A stretch of 64,000 nt of DNA from Symmachiella macrocystis. GTDB lineage: Bacteria > Planctomycetota > Planctomycetia > Planctomycetales > Planctomycetaceae. Position 1 is the first letter of the stretch. Every line of letters starts with the position of its first letter. The stretch spans positions 1,901,980-1,965,979 of the forward strand of contig NZ_SJPP01000001.1 of assembly GCF_007860075.1 (NCBI RefSeq). Reading direction: 5' to 3'. The notes under the pieces were generated by a model that saw nothing but the letters and a program-made list of their open reading frames with translations, did not search any database and was not told where the DNA came from. Positions 38,382-47,743 of the stretch are shown here, piece by piece. The position numbers were made by a program, and so were the translations under genes.

Positions 38382-38417
38382 AAAAAAACGGCCCCGCGAC
38401 TTTTCTCGCGAGGCCGT
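38382..38417 (-). terminator. Rho-independent terminator after cysK
   Basis: Reading the minus strand, a stem GGCCTCGCGA / TCGCGGGGCC with a short AAAAG loop is followed by seven Ts. It begins 26 bases beyond the cysK stop and ends about 100 bases before the next gene. This is a textbook intrinsic terminator and separates cysK from the PLP enzyme gene. Confidence 0.9.
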
Positions 38418-38442
38418 AGCAGTTGTGGAGTGAGGTGCCGAG

Positions 38443-39369
38443 TTACGATTCGGTAAACAGCGGCGTCGACAAATACCGTTCACCCGAGTCAGGCAACACA
38501 ACGACGATCGTTTTTCCGGCGCTTTCGGGCTGAGCGGCGACTTTCAGTGCGGCGGCCATGGCGGCTCCACAGCTGATGCCACAGGTGATTCCCTCTTCAC
38601 GGGCAATTCGCCGCGCGGTTTCAAACGACTCTTCGTTGGTGACCTGCACGACTTCGTCGATCAGTGACACATCCAAAATATCGGGAACAAATCCGGCACC
38701 GATGCCTTGGATCTTGTGCGGCCCCGGCTTGCCGCCAGAGAGGATCGGGCTGTGGGTGGGTTCCACGGCGATCGATTTGACCGGATGCTTTTTCTCATTT
38801 TTGAGGTAGCGCGTCACGCCGGTGATCGTGCCCCCCGTTCCCACGCCGGCGACGAAGATGTCAATGTTGCCTTCGGTATCATCCCAGATTTCCGGGCCGG
38901 TGGTCTTAAAGTGGATTTCGGGGTTGGCCGGGTTTTTGAATTGCTGCGGCATGTAGTATTCAGGACTCTCGGCGATTTCCGTCGCTTTGTTAATCGCACC
39001 GTTCATCCCTTCAGGACCGGGCGTGAGGATCAACTCCGCACCGAACGACTTGAGCATCATGCGACGTTCGATCGACATCGTTTCGGGCATCGTCAAGGTG
39101 AGCGGATAGCCCTTGGCGGCGCAGACATACGCCAGTGCGATCCCGGTATTGCCGCTGGTCGGTTCGACGACTTTCATCCCCGGTTTGAGTTTGCCCGATT
39201 TTTCGGCGTCCCAGATCATAGCCGCCCCGATCCGGCATTTGACGCTATAAGCGGGATTGCGGCCTTCGATCTTGGCCAGAATCGTCGCATCGAGTCCTTC
39301 AGTCAGCCGATTGATTTTAACGAGCGGCGTCCGCCCGATCGATTCGGCATTGTCCTTAAAAATTGGCAT
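38443..39369 (-). CDS. cysK: Cysteine synthase (O-acetylserine sulfhydrylase)
   Basis: The 308-residue enzyme is CysK-like along its whole length. Markers are the PLP lysine in [16 protein letters not shown] (as in E. coli CysK), the phosphate loop GTGGTITGV, the substrate loop [10 protein letters not shown], and the C-terminal GISCGAA. It makes cysteine from O-acetylserine and sulfide in the cytoplasm. ATG 39369 has AGGAG at good spacing, so the open frame further upstream is not used. A strong intrinsic terminator follows the stop. Confidence 0.95.
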   Translation of the reverse strand: MPIFKDNAESIGRTPLVKINRLTEGLDATILAKIEGRNPAYSVKCRIGAAMIWDAEKSGKLKPGMKVVEPTSGNTGIALAYVCAAKGYPLTLTMPETMSIERRMMLKSFGAELILTPGPEGMNGAINKATEIAESPEYYMPQQFKNPANPEIHFKTTGPEIWDDTEGNIDIFVAGVGTGGTITGVTRYLKNEKKHPVKSIAVEPTHSPILSGGKPGPHKIQGIGAGFVPDILDVSLIDEVVQVTNEESFETARRIAREEGITCGISCGAAMAAALKVAAQPESAGKTIVVVLPDSGERYLSTPLFTES

Positions 39370-39667
39370 CGCAGTCTCCTGTTGCAGATGAGGGGGGAGT
39401 AGGCGTGAATCGGTGCAGCCGCGCAACCTGAGCGCAGCTGCGCGCCGGTATTATGAGACAAACCCGATTTTCGAGCAATCCCTGTTCGGTGAGGGCGGTT
39501 CGGAGGGTGAAGCGAAGCGTCGGGGGGAGTGTTGAGACGGACCGTTTTAGTGAGGGTGAGTAACTCGCAAACAGAAAAAACCTCGCGCAAAGTCACTGCT
39601 GAATGTTTTGGCACTTGCGAGACCTTTTGTATGCTCCGAAGGGAGGCATTTGAGCAGCGGTATTCTC

Positions 39668-40987
39668 CTACTCCACACCCGCACGTGTTGCGGCTTGAGC
39701 GTCAATCTTCTTGAGAGCTTCGGCCGCAGCTGCACGTATTTGGGGATAAAACTCTTGATCGGTCATTGCCACAGCAATCGGCTCGCCGCCGGAAACATCT
39801 GCTGATGGAACTAGTGGAGGATCCTCTTGGGGTGGTGGCGAATACTGCACCATTCCAACCAGGGTTGGTACTGCTGCCTTCGCAGCAGGGCCAATCTGGC
39901 CAAGAATTTCGGCAGCGTCTCGTCGGATGGGACCGAAATCATCTTCAAGTAGTTCAATCAGCGGAGGTATTACAACGGACGCTTTTCCATCGATCAACCA
40001 AAGGGCTTTGCAAATACTGAGTGTTTCATATCCCTTCGCTGTTTGGAGTTCATTGCGAAGAGCGGGAACCGCGGCGTTGGCGGCGGGTCCAAATTCTCCC
40101 AACGCATGGGCTGCTAATGAGCCAACGTCGTCGTCATGTAGTACCTCCACAAGTGCCGGGACAGACTGGACAGAATCTGTCCCGAGTTGGGTGACAACGG
40201 AAACCGCCTCTGATCGAACAAGATAGTCCTCATCCGAAATCAAATCCAATACCGGCTCGACGATGGAGTCGTCACCTGCAGGGAGACGTTTGATTGCTCG
40301 AATCGCGAGTAGCCGTAAACGAGGATCGTCACTGGAAAAATGTTCAATTAAGGCTGCAGCGTCCTCCGAATCGGGGTCGATGTACATGTCATTGCGGTCC
40401 GTCCAATAGTAAAACCCCACGAATGAGCACGCCACACAAAGAAAACCCAGCCAACTGAGACGATTCCCCAACAAACGCATTGCCCCACAATGAACCGCGT
40501 ATGCCGTAAAGCAGAAAAACGCGAACGGAATCGCTAATAGATAGGCAAGCAGAAACAGCCATGCAATCGAGCTGGGGACATCGACGAGCAAAGGAAAGCA
40601 GATCGCTACGCTGAGCGCATAGAAGGCAACGTGTTCTCCCGCAGTCCATGTCGCAGACAACCGATGCAGGGAGAACGTAACAGCTGCGACCGTGACGATC
40701 GCAAGAACGACGTTGAAAACGAGGGCACGCATAAAGAACTGGGACAGAATCGACTCATGCGCAAGCACCATGTTGAGCGGAATGACTGGACCTAGCTGAT
40801 AGACTCGAACAAATGTCAGCGGAAATCCATAGCTCGTCGAGCTGATCGCAATATTACTCCCACCGACGTTCATAGCGATGAGAAACCAAATTGTTAAACC
40901 AAAAGCAACAATGGTGGTGCAGACGCGCCACGGTCGTTGCGATTTCTCCGCTGAGTCGTCCGCCGTCAAATTGGCAATAACCGACAT
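39668..40987 (-). CDS. Membrane protein with C-terminal HEAT repeats
   Basis: A 439-residue protein from ATG 40987, which has GGAAG six bases before it; a GTG at 41050 is less likely. The N-terminal half has about five hydrophobic segments (for instance VCTTIVAFGLTIWFLIAM, ALVFNVVLAIVTVAAVTF, ALSVAICFPLLVDVP and LGFLCVACSFVGFYYW). The C-terminal half carries HEAT/PBS-lyase-like repeats with the recurrent pattern AVPALxELL...RxxAAEALGxIGPAAKAAVP. HEAT repeats form protein-binding surfaces. The domains suggest a membrane-anchored scaffold; the partner is unknown. Confidence 0.8.
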   Translation of the reverse strand: MSVIANLTADDSAEKSQRPWRVCTTIVAFGLTIWFLIAMNVGGSNIAISSTSYGFPLTFVRVYQLGPVIPLNMVLAHESILSQFFMRALVFNVVLAIVTVAAVTFSLHRLSATWTAGEHVAFYALSVAICFPLLVDVPSSIAWLFLLAYLLAIPFAFFCFTAYAVHCGAMRLLGNRLSWLGFLCVACSFVGFYYWTDRNDMYIDPDSEDAAALIEHFSSDDPRLRLLAIRAIKRLPAGDDSIVEPVLDLISDEDYLVRSEAVSVVTQLGTDSVQSVPALVEVLHDDDVGSLAAHALGEFGPAANAAVPALRNELQTAKGYETLSICKALWLIDGKASVVIPPLIELLEDDFGPIRRDAAEILGQIGPAAKAAVPTLVGMVQYSPPPQEDPPLVPSADVSGGEPIAVAMTDQEFYPQIRAAAAEALKKIDAQAATRAGVE

Positions 40988-41275
40988 TCGGCACTTCCGA
41001 TCGCTGGAAAGAACCCGTGACAATAAATACCGCGTGCCTTCAATTATCACAATGTTTCGCTACACCGCAAGATGCCCCTGCTGCAAAGTACGCCGGCTCT
41101 CTTGGCTTTAAATGCGCCAGACTATCGGCTCGCAGCAGAATCTTCTTGCATGCGCAGAACCGAAAACAGATAATCAGAGCAGGTCTTTTGTCCCAAATGA
41201 AGGGCGTGATCCTTCCTTCGCAACAACTTTTCATCCAGACAATCTTGGGTCAGCTGAAAAAGCTAATACAATTCC

Positions 41276-41818
41276 ATGATTCTTCGACGCGTTGTGATCG
41301 GCACATTCATCGGTGGGATTCTATCTGCCATCCTGATCCCCATCGGTCTTTTCCAAGCCATGGTGGTTCCGACCCCCTTCTGCGCTTTTGTCGGCGCTGT
41401 TATTTCCGTGCTCATTTATGGATTGGCCATTCTCGCTCGTGTACCGATTCGGCACTCCGCACTATGGCAGCTCACGGCGATTGAGACCTGGCTCACTGCC
41501 GTTTTGGTTGTGGCAATTCTTGTTGGCGTCTCTCCAGCAATAAATCGCGCACGCGCTGCCGCCCGGCGGACGCACGTTCGCAACAATATGAAGCAGCACA
41601 GTGGTTCTCATGCGGATGCCGTCTATTTGGACAGTGAGATGCAGGTCGTCCGCGTCTCAATCTGCCCAGTCTGTAGTCGACCTGATACCGAAGTCTTTTT
41701 TTACGTCGACTCCGGCGAACAACCCCACCTCCATAACGCATCCGATCCCGCAATTCCCATAGACACGTTTTTGCGGGCTAAGCAGATGATCGAGCAAAGC
41801 AAACAAAATCCGCGCTAG
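41276..41818 (+). CDS. Membrane protein containing a pilin-like (DUF1559-like) helix
   Basis: The 180-residue protein starts with two hydrophobic segments (VVIGTFIGGILSAILIPIGLF and CAFVGAVISVLIYGLAIL). A third hydrophobic segment at about residues 66-107 mimics the N-terminus of planctomycete DUF1559 pseudopilins: LTAIE, 16 residues, then PAINRARAAARR followed by N-N-M-K-Q, against FTLIE, 16 residues and PAVQQAREAARR then N-N-L-K-Q. The Gly before the cleavage site is absent. The C-terminal part contains a CPVC pair and probably binds a metal. ATG 41276 was used; there is no strong ribosome binding site. Function is unknown. Confidence 0.7.
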   Translation: MILRRVVIGTFIGGILSAILIPIGLFQAMVVPTPFCAFVGAVISVLIYGLAILARVPIRHSALWQLTAIETWLTAVLVVAILVGVSPAINRARAAARRTHVRNNMKQHSGSHADAVYLDSEMQVVRVSICPVCSRPDTEVFFYVDSGEQPHLHNASDPAIPIDTFLRAKQMIEQSKQNPR

Positions 41819-42589
41819 CGAGACATCAGCCAACATTTTGGTAACTCCATAAATGGAGCTGAACTCAATTCACATACCGCCCATCTTCACGATGAACGTT
41901 GAGGAATTATGGGCACTCCGCCTCATGTGCCAAAATAGGACACTTTAACCGACCCCAGACTGGCCCAAAGTCGCTGCTTGGACGACCTATCCAGAGGTCC
42001 ATTGATAGTTTGCCACGTGCGCCTCACCTTTCATAGGAAGGCGCGGTTTCGCGGAACGGGAACGAGCCGTCCTTCTGGGACGGGCTTACCTCGGACAACA
42101 GTTGATTGCCGAGGCTTTCAAGAATCAAAAACTCATCCCGCCAGTTCCTGGGCCGCGGGGACAACTTTGCCGAAAATGGGCATCTCCTCAGTCGCCGCTT
42201 TCACGGAAAAACCGCCTTTGGGCTAAGGCGCGGTGCTCTTCGGAATGCGATTACGTGGGACTCGAGTAGGTAATGACCGGCAACAAGTTGCGTTGGGAAA
42301 GGAACGGTTTCTCGAAGATATCACTTGGTCGGTTCAACACAATAGTCGTTTCAATTTCGCGACTTCAAATCGACCCAAACAGTCCAAGTCGATGCCACCC
42401 GGGGCAAGAAGCGAATCGCGTTGAAGTGGTTCGTGCATCTAACGCCGCACGATAACGCAACTGCCTGCTTGGTTGTATGGCTGGGAAACTTACCAGTAAA
42501 ATGAGGGAGAGTCGACGGTGGCTTACTGAGGTCTCCAGGTAAAACCTGCGATGATATTACTGTTCCAAGCCTGAGCTGAAAGAACCGAC
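41819..42589. other. About 770 bases without a convincing gene
   Basis: Only short frames without ribosome binding sites occur. Hairpin-forming stretches are visible at 42064-42086 (GCCGTCC/GGACGGG) and 42212-42233 (CCGCCTT/AAGGCG), together with the related CGCGGTTTCGCG near 42046. The region may contain decayed coding sequence or regulatory RNA, but I can support neither. Confidence 0.4.
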
Positions 42590-43096
42590 ATGACATTTCC
42601 TCGAACATTTTCGCACATCGGTATTTCTGTGACGGATTTAGACCAGGCCATCGATTTCTATACCAATACGTTAGGGTGGTACGTCATCATGCCCGCCACT
42701 GAAGTTGTGTCAGATGATTCCGCTATTGGTGTGATGTGCGATGATGTGTTCGGCGAAGGTTGGGGCCGATTTCGAATTGCGCACTTAGCCACCGGTGATA
42801 GAATCGGCATTGAGTTATTCGAGTTTGAGAATGCACAAAAGCCTGAGAATAATTTTGAATACTGGAAAACAGGGGTGTTCCACTTTTGTGTCCAAGACCC
42901 CGATGTGGAGGGGCTCGCAAAGAGAATCGTCGAGAATGGAGGCAAGCAGAGAATGCCCGTCCGCGAGTATTATCCCGGTGAAAAGCCCTACCGGATGGTT
43001 TACTGCGAAGACCCCTTTGGTAACCTGATCGAAATCTATTCTCACGGCTACGAACTTACTTACTCGGCGGGCGCATACCAAGGCGATTCTGATTGA
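42590..43096 (+). CDS. VOC/glyoxalase-fold protein
   Basis: The 168-residue protein has the vicinal oxygen chelate pattern of two beta-alpha-beta-beta-beta modules: HIGISVTDLDQAIDFYTNTLGW at the start and VFHFCVQDPDVEGLAKRIVENGGK later, ending with MVYCEDPFGNLIEIYSHGY. Candidate metal ligands are His9, Glu in IELFEF, His in FHFCV and Glu in LIEIY. The family includes glyoxalase I, dioxygenases and resistance proteins, so the reaction cannot be named. ATG 42590 opens 6 bases after GACATG-type sequence with no clear Shine-Dalgarno. It is transcribed away from the threonine synthase-like gene. Confidence 0.88.
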   Translation: MTFPRTFSHIGISVTDLDQAIDFYTNTLGWYVIMPATEVVSDDSAIGVMCDDVFGEGWGRFRIAHLATGDRIGIELFEFENAQKPENNFEYWKTGVFHFCVQDPDVEGLAKRIVENGGKQRMPVREYYPGEKPYRMVYCEDPFGNLIEIYSHGYELTYSAGAYQGDSD

Positions 43097-43181
43097 TGCC
43101 GAGCCCGGGTATTTCGGTTCACCCTCCAGCGATGGGCATATCGACCATTGTTGGCGAACAGCCCCGCCGCGACACCCCAAA

Positions 43182-44426
43182 TCACCCCCCAACACAATCC
43201 AAACAATTCGGATCGGTATGATCCAACACCGGTAAATCTCCGACCGGGAAGAGGTGGTTGTATTTTAACCCGCTGCCGGTGTTGAAGAGCACGATTTTTT
43301 CGTCCGGTTTTAGCCAGCCGGTTTTTAAGAGGTGTTGCGCTGCTTTCCAGACCGCTCCCCCTTCGGGGCAGGCGTAGATTCCTTGTTGGGTGGCGAATTC
43401 TCTTACGCCGTCGAGCAGGTCGGCGTCGCTGATGGTCAGGGCTGTGCCGTTTGATTCGCGGAGGACGCGGAGCATGATGAAATCGCCGACCGCTGCCGGG
43501 ACCCGTAAGCCCGAGGCGACTGTTGACGCATTGGCGAACATCTCCGCATGGTCGGCTCCCTGCTCAAACGCGCGGACGACCGGGGCGCAGTTCTCTGCTT
43601 GGACCACCACCATCCGCGGTCGCTCCGGACCGATCCAACCCAGTTGTTGCATTTCGTCAAACGCCTTCCACATCCCAATCAAACCCGTGCCGCCGCCGGT
43701 GGGATAAAAAATCACGTCCGGCAATTGCAGTTGTGTGGCTTGAGCGGCATCGGCCATGTCGAAGGCAAGTTCGTAACCCATCGTCTTTTTGCCTTCGATA
43801 CGAAACGGCTCTTTGAGTGTCGAAAGATCGAACCACCCGAATTGCTCGCAGCCTTGTTTGACCAACTTGCCACAATCGCTGATCAACCCATTCACCAAAA
43901 ACACATTCGCTCCGCCCACAACACTTTCGATAATGTTCGCCGGCGGCGTGTCTTCGGGCATGAACAGATAGCATTCAATCCCGGCGCGATTCGCATAATA
44001 CGTCGCCGCCCCAGCAGCGTTTCCGGCAGAGGGAAGCGCAACCACCTTGGCCCCCAGCGCGACGGCCCGCGTCACCGCCGCCGCCATGCCACGGGCTTTG
44101 AAGCTGCCGGTGGGGTTAAATGCTTCGTCCTTGACGAACAGATTCTCAAACTCCGCAAACGCGCCGCGGCGTTCCAGTCGCAACAGCGGCGTCTGCCCCT
44201 CGCCCAATGAAACAGCGTCGCTGACATCATCAACCGGCAACACATCAGCAAACCGCCACATCGACCGCGTCGCACGGCGGCGAACGGCGTCAGGCGTAAA
44301 CGACTCGCGCAGCGCCGCCAGATCATACCCAGCCAACAACGGTTTGCCGCAAGCGGTACACAGATTCTGAAGTTGATCAACCGCATGATCCAAGCCGCAC
44401 GCAGCACAGGTCAGGGAGGTATGCAC
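43182..44426 (-). CDS. Threonine synthase-like PLP enzyme
   Basis: The 414-residue protein begins with a ribbon (CAACG and CTACGKPLLAGYDL), then the fold type II PLP domain: SLGEGQTPLLRLERRG, the lysine in NPTGSFKARGMAAAV, ALPSAGNAAGAAT, and the phosphate-binding YPTGGGTGLIG. Threonine synthase converts O-phosphohomoserine to threonine; however, the SFKARG motif is shared with threonine deaminase-like enzymes, and a second homolog lies 350 bases away, so its exact reaction is uncertain. GTG 44426 was taken as the start because it matches the beginning of the zinc ribbon; an ATG at 44528 exists. The C-terminus ends in CLDCVGG, an unusual Cys pair. Confidence 0.85.
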   Translation of the reverse strand: MHTSLTCAACGLDHAVDQLQNLCTACGKPLLAGYDLAALRESFTPDAVRRRATRSMWRFADVLPVDDVSDAVSLGEGQTPLLRLERRGAFAEFENLFVKDEAFNPTGSFKARGMAAAVTRAVALGAKVVALPSAGNAAGAATYYANRAGIECYLFMPEDTPPANIIESVVGGANVFLVNGLISDCGKLVKQGCEQFGWFDLSTLKEPFRIEGKKTMGYELAFDMADAAQATQLQLPDVIFYPTGGGTGLIGMWKAFDEMQQLGWIGPERPRMVVVQAENCAPVVRAFEQGADHAEMFANASTVASGLRVPAAVGDFIMLRVLRESNGTALTISDADLLDGVREFATQQGIYACPEGGAVWKAAQHLLKTGWLKPDEKIVLFNTGSGLKYNHLFPVGDLPVLDHTDPNCLDCVGG

Positions 44427-44553
44427 GGTGAGTTGCTCGTCAATTTGATAGGACGGATTTGGCAAAAAAACGCAATGACATCTCAGCCTAGCGTGTTCCG
44501 AAAAGCATTGCAAAGCGATGGGGAGCAATGCCGAAATGACGAAAAAAAGAAAC

Positions 44554-44647
44554 CGCGCGCAGAGACGCCAAGCCGCAAAGCCAAGTTGAGAAACTCCTTT
44601 CGTGGCTTCTCTTCTCTTTTCTCTGCGGCATGGCGTCTCTGCGCGCG
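44554..44647. repeat. Long inverted repeat between divergent threonine synthase homologs
   Basis: The left arm (44554-44580) and right arm (44620-44647) each carry about 27 bases with CGCGCGCAGAGACGCCA in common and two mismatches, separated by roughly 40 bases that contain a second inner pairing (GCCA/TGGC). The arms resemble the CGCAGAGACGC-type palindromes scattered in many environmental bacterial genomes. The repeat lies in the divergent promoter region, so it could influence both genes, or be a dispersed repeat that landed there. Confidence 0.8.
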
Positions 44648-44778
44648 ATTTTTCATTTAATGATTGCAGGAAAGCTCCGCCATTGCCCCGCCGCCGAACC
44701 TTTCCGGTTTTTGAGTTGTCAATTCCTGCTCCGCCGTCGACAATACAGGTAGAACTGCCGTTTTTGACCGTTTGACCC

Positions 44779-46200
44779 TTGCCCGGAGACAGACCGATTT
44801 CCGCCCATTCGACTGAGATTGCCTACCAATGTTGCATTGCGCCCGACTGTGGGGCGACGTTTTCTGTGGACGAAGTGCATACCGGCTGCCCGACGTGTGG
44901 GAGCCTGTTGGATGTGCGGTATGACTGGGACCGTGTGGCGGTGCCGGGGTCGTTGCGGGAGTTTGAAGGGCGATGGAGTACGCGACGCAATCCGCTCGAT
45001 TTCAGCGGCGTCTGGCGGTTTCGGGAGTTGCTGCCGTTTGCTCCGGAGGACAAAATCGTCACTATCGGCGAAGGGCAAACGATCCTGCAGCAGTCGAATT
45101 CCGTCGCCCGTTATTGCGGCATGAATGACAGCAGTCTGTTTTTGCAATACGAAGGTTTGAATCCCTCGGGCAGCTTTAAGGACAACGGCATGACGGCCGC
45201 GGTAACGCATGCCCACATGGTGGGAGCGACGCAGGCCGCCTGTGCTTCGACCGGCAACACGAGCGCGTCGTTGGCCATCTTTGGGAGTTGCACCGGGCTG
45301 TTGCGGGTGTTGGTGTTTATCGGCAGCGGCAAAATCGCCTATGGAAAATTGTCGCAGGCGCTGGATTACAATGCCAAGACGATTCAACTCGAAGGGGATT
45401 TCGACGATGCGATGCAGCGGGTCCGCGAGGTGTGTTCGCAAGCAGGGATCTATCTGTGCAACAGCCTCAACCCGTTTCGGCTGGAAGGTCAAAAGGCGAT
45501 CATCTTTCGCATTCTCGAATCGCTCGCTTGGGAGCCGCCCGATTGGATCGTGGTGCCCGGGGGAAATCTGGGCAACACCAGCGCCTTCGGCAAAGCCTTG
45601 CTGGAGCTGAAGGAATTGGGACTGATCAACCGCTTGCCGCGACTAGCGGTGATCAATGCGGCGGGGGCGAATACGTTGCACGAATTGTACGAACGCGACG
45701 GTTTGCGGTGGAACCATGGACGCCCCGACGCCACCGTGCGTGAGGATTATTTTGTGGCGATGGAGGCGGGCGGGCGCCGCGCTGCGACATTGGCCTCGGC
45801 CATCGAAATCAATCGGCCGGTCAATTTGAACAAAGCCCTGCGGGCGCTAGATGCGTGTGACGGTGTCGTTCGCGAGGTGGGCGACCAAGAAATTTTAGAC
45901 GGCAAAGCCCAAGTCGGCGCCGGCGGCTTTGGTTGTGAACCGGCCAGCGGAGCCAGTGTGGCCGGGGTGAAGCAACTCCGCGAAGAAGGAGTGATTGCGG
46001 CGAGCGATCGCGTGGTGTGTATTTTGACCGGACACCAATTGAAGGATCCCAACGTCACGGTGGCGTATCACAGCGGAAAATCGGACGATTTTGATCGGCT
46101 GTTACGCCCCAGCGGCGTGAATGAGGCGGTCCACGCCAATTCGCCCGTTGCCGTAGAAAACGATTTAGAAAAAATCATGGAAGTCGTTTCCCGTTTCTAG
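44779..46200 (+). CDS. thrC: Threonine synthase
   Basis: The 473-residue protein has an N-terminal zinc-ribbon-like segment ([18 protein letters not shown]), then the PLP domain: [11 protein letters not shown], the lysine in [15 protein letters not shown] (the SFKD form typical of true threonine synthase), [13 protein letters not shown] and [13 protein letters not shown]. It is expected to make threonine from O-phosphohomoserine. No ATG is available in frame near the N-terminus; TTG 44779 is the best start, with uncertain ribosome binding site. It is divergent from the second homolog and followed after about 60 bases by a membrane orphan. Confidence 0.85.
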   Translation: MPGDRPISAHSTEIAYQCCIAPDCGATFSVDEVHTGCPTCGSLLDVRYDWDRVAVPGSLREFEGRWSTRRNPLDFSGVWRFRELLPFAPEDKIVTIGEGQTILQQSNSVARYCGMNDSSLFLQYEGLNPSGSFKDNGMTAAVTHAHMVGATQAACASTGNTSASLAIFGSCTGLLRVLVFIGSGKIAYGKLSQALDYNAKTIQLEGDFDDAMQRVREVCSQAGIYLCNSLNPFRLEGQKAIIFRILESLAWEPPDWIVVPGGNLGNTSAFGKALLELKELGLINRLPRLAVINAAGANTLHELYERDGLRWNHGRPDATVREDYFVAMEAGGRRAATLASAIEINRPVNLNKALRALDACDGVVREVGDQEILDGKAQVGAGGFGCEPASGASVAGVKQLREEGVIAASDRVVCILTGHQLKDPNVTVAYHSGKSDDFDRLLRPSGVNEAVHANSPVAVENDLEKIMEVVSRF

Positions 46201-46259
46201 TAGAGTAAACGTTGCGAAACGCGGTTGCCATCATTATTGATTCTGATACGAGGGTCGCG

Positions 46260-46775
46260 ATGAATACGCCCTTTGAAGATCTTGAATATTTGGCCGATTA
46301 TCTTCCCGACGAAGGGGAGGCGATGTTAGTCTCGCGCCGCGACGGCGAATTGGTCTGCGAACCTTTTGCCCAGGAGACGGGCCGAGAAGGCATCACTGAT
46401 CCGGAATTCTATGGGCGATTGATCCAAGCCAGCGAACGTCTGAGCATGCAAAGCACGCTGCCGCTCTGGGTCTGCCTGATCAGTTGCTTCTGGGGCTGCG
46501 TCGCCCTGCACGTGATCACCGGCATTGGCTGGGCGGGAGCTTTTTTTGACATCGGACTGGTGATGATGGCCTTGATGGGGGGCTATTGCTGGATTCGCTA
46601 TCGTCACCAAAATATGTTCCGCCAGGAAATCCGCCCCATGCTGGAACGAGAGATCCGTCGCCGTAGCTTACAGAAATACGCCGTCATCGGCGCCATCCGT
46701 CAACATCCCGAAATGCGCTCGTTGATGGACGAACTCTCACTGTGGACCGAAGAAGGCCGCACAACGAAGTATTAG
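46260..46775 (+). CDS. Hypothetical membrane protein (171 aa)
   Basis: ATG 46260 has GAGGG five bases before it. The N-terminal 75 residues are acidic (EDLEYLADYLPDEGEAMLVSRRDGELV), then two hydrophobic helices (LPLWVCLISCFWGCVALHVI and AGAFFDIGLVMMALMGGYCW) form a hairpin, followed by a basic, helical tail (EIRPMLEREIRRRSLQKYA). No family is recognised. It is placed 60 bases downstream of thrC on the same strand and faces a convergent orphan gene 14 bases away. Confidence 0.7.
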   Translation: MNTPFEDLEYLADYLPDEGEAMLVSRRDGELVCEPFAQETGREGITDPEFYGRLIQASERLSMQSTLPLWVCLISCFWGCVALHVITGIGWAGAFFDIGLVMMALMGGYCWIRYRHQNMFRQEIRPMLEREIRRRSLQKYAVIGAIRQHPEMRSLMDELSLWTEEGRTTKY

Positions 46776-46788
46776 GTGCACTGACCGA

Positions 46789-47319
46789 CTACGGCAGGAA
46801 GCCGCGTTCGCGGAGTTCTTGGACGTTGTGCGGTTGGCTTTCGATCACCCGTTCTAGGGCATACCGCAGCAAGGCGATGCCGGCTAACTCTGGGGGGGCG
46901 GTCAGCACGGCGACCCGTTCTTGCTCTTCGGCATCGAGCTTGCGATTAAGCAGGGCGACTGCCTCTTCGACGCTGTCACTACGAATATCGCTGCTGTGGC
47001 TGGTGTTGTCGAATTTTAACTGCGGGATCACGGTTCGCTTCATCAAGAATTGAACCATTTCGTGTTCTTCTTGACTCTCGAAAAAATTCCGAAACTCCGC
47101 ATCCATGTTATCCGGTGTGATCAACATCGGCCGCGTGACTTTGATCTCCCCTTCGGTGATTTTGACGGTCGCTCCTTCGGACTGGGGATGACAGACCAAA
47201 TAATACGGCAATTCGGTTTCGCCAAATGTGAACAGCGAAAAGCTGACCGGGCGGGCGATGCGTATGGCATCCCACGCTTCGTGAAAGCGGCGTTCTACTC
47301 CGAAATCGTCAAATGACAT
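46789..47319 (-). CDS. Conserved-looking hypothetical protein (176 aa)
   Basis: The 176-residue protein begins MSFDDFGVERRFHEAWDAIRIARPVSFSLFTFG, continues with a beta-rich domain (LPYYLVCHPQSEGATVKITEGEIKVTRPMLITPDNM) and a helical C-terminal part. No signal peptide or membrane helix is present; it is probably cytoplasmic. I know of no characterised family. It converges with the membrane orphan and is divergent from the long operon starting at 47744. Confidence 0.7.
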   Translation of the reverse strand: MSFDDFGVERRFHEAWDAIRIARPVSFSLFTFGETELPYYLVCHPQSEGATVKITEGEIKVTRPMLITPDNMDAEFRNFFESQEEHEMVQFLMKRTVIPQLKFDNTSHSSDIRSDSVEEAVALLNRKLDAEEQERVAVLTAPPELAGIALLRYALERVIESQPHNVQELRERGFLP

Positions 47320-47743
47320 AGAAATCTGTTTTGCTGTTGGCGAGGGGGAAGGTCCCGTTCCACGAATTGCTGCCTCTTTGGCAACAACATGTTGCCGGTA
47401 GCTGGTCTTGATTGTAGCCGACGCCGTGCGGCGCGTGCAAATCGTCGCCCCGTTTCGTGATCTTGGGGCACCAGCGGGCGGATGTGGTTGCGGTTATTGT
47501 TCTTGCGTCTATCTCAAAATTCAGCTACGGTTGCGAATGCAACATTGAGGGACTTGCTGTCAGTGAAAAGGCCCTGCCGCAGGACACGGTTGGCCGCTTG
47601 CGCGGATGCCGTTCGGTGGGATTGAAAATCTGCCATTGCCTGGCTGTGTGCCTTAAGCGTCGAAGGCGACGACAAGCAGCAGCGGGTTTTTGAAACTCAT
47701 GTCCGGGTTCGGCGAACAGCGCTGTCACCGAGGAAGGGGCCCC
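47320..47743. other. Intergenic region upstream of the envelope operon
   Basis: About 420 bases without a gene. A perfect inverted repeat GGCAACA-ACA-TGTTGCC is present at 47380-47396, a possible operator. The operon's first ribosome binding site (AGGAAGGGG at 47731-47739) ends the region. No promoter could be located by eye. Confidence 0.5.
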
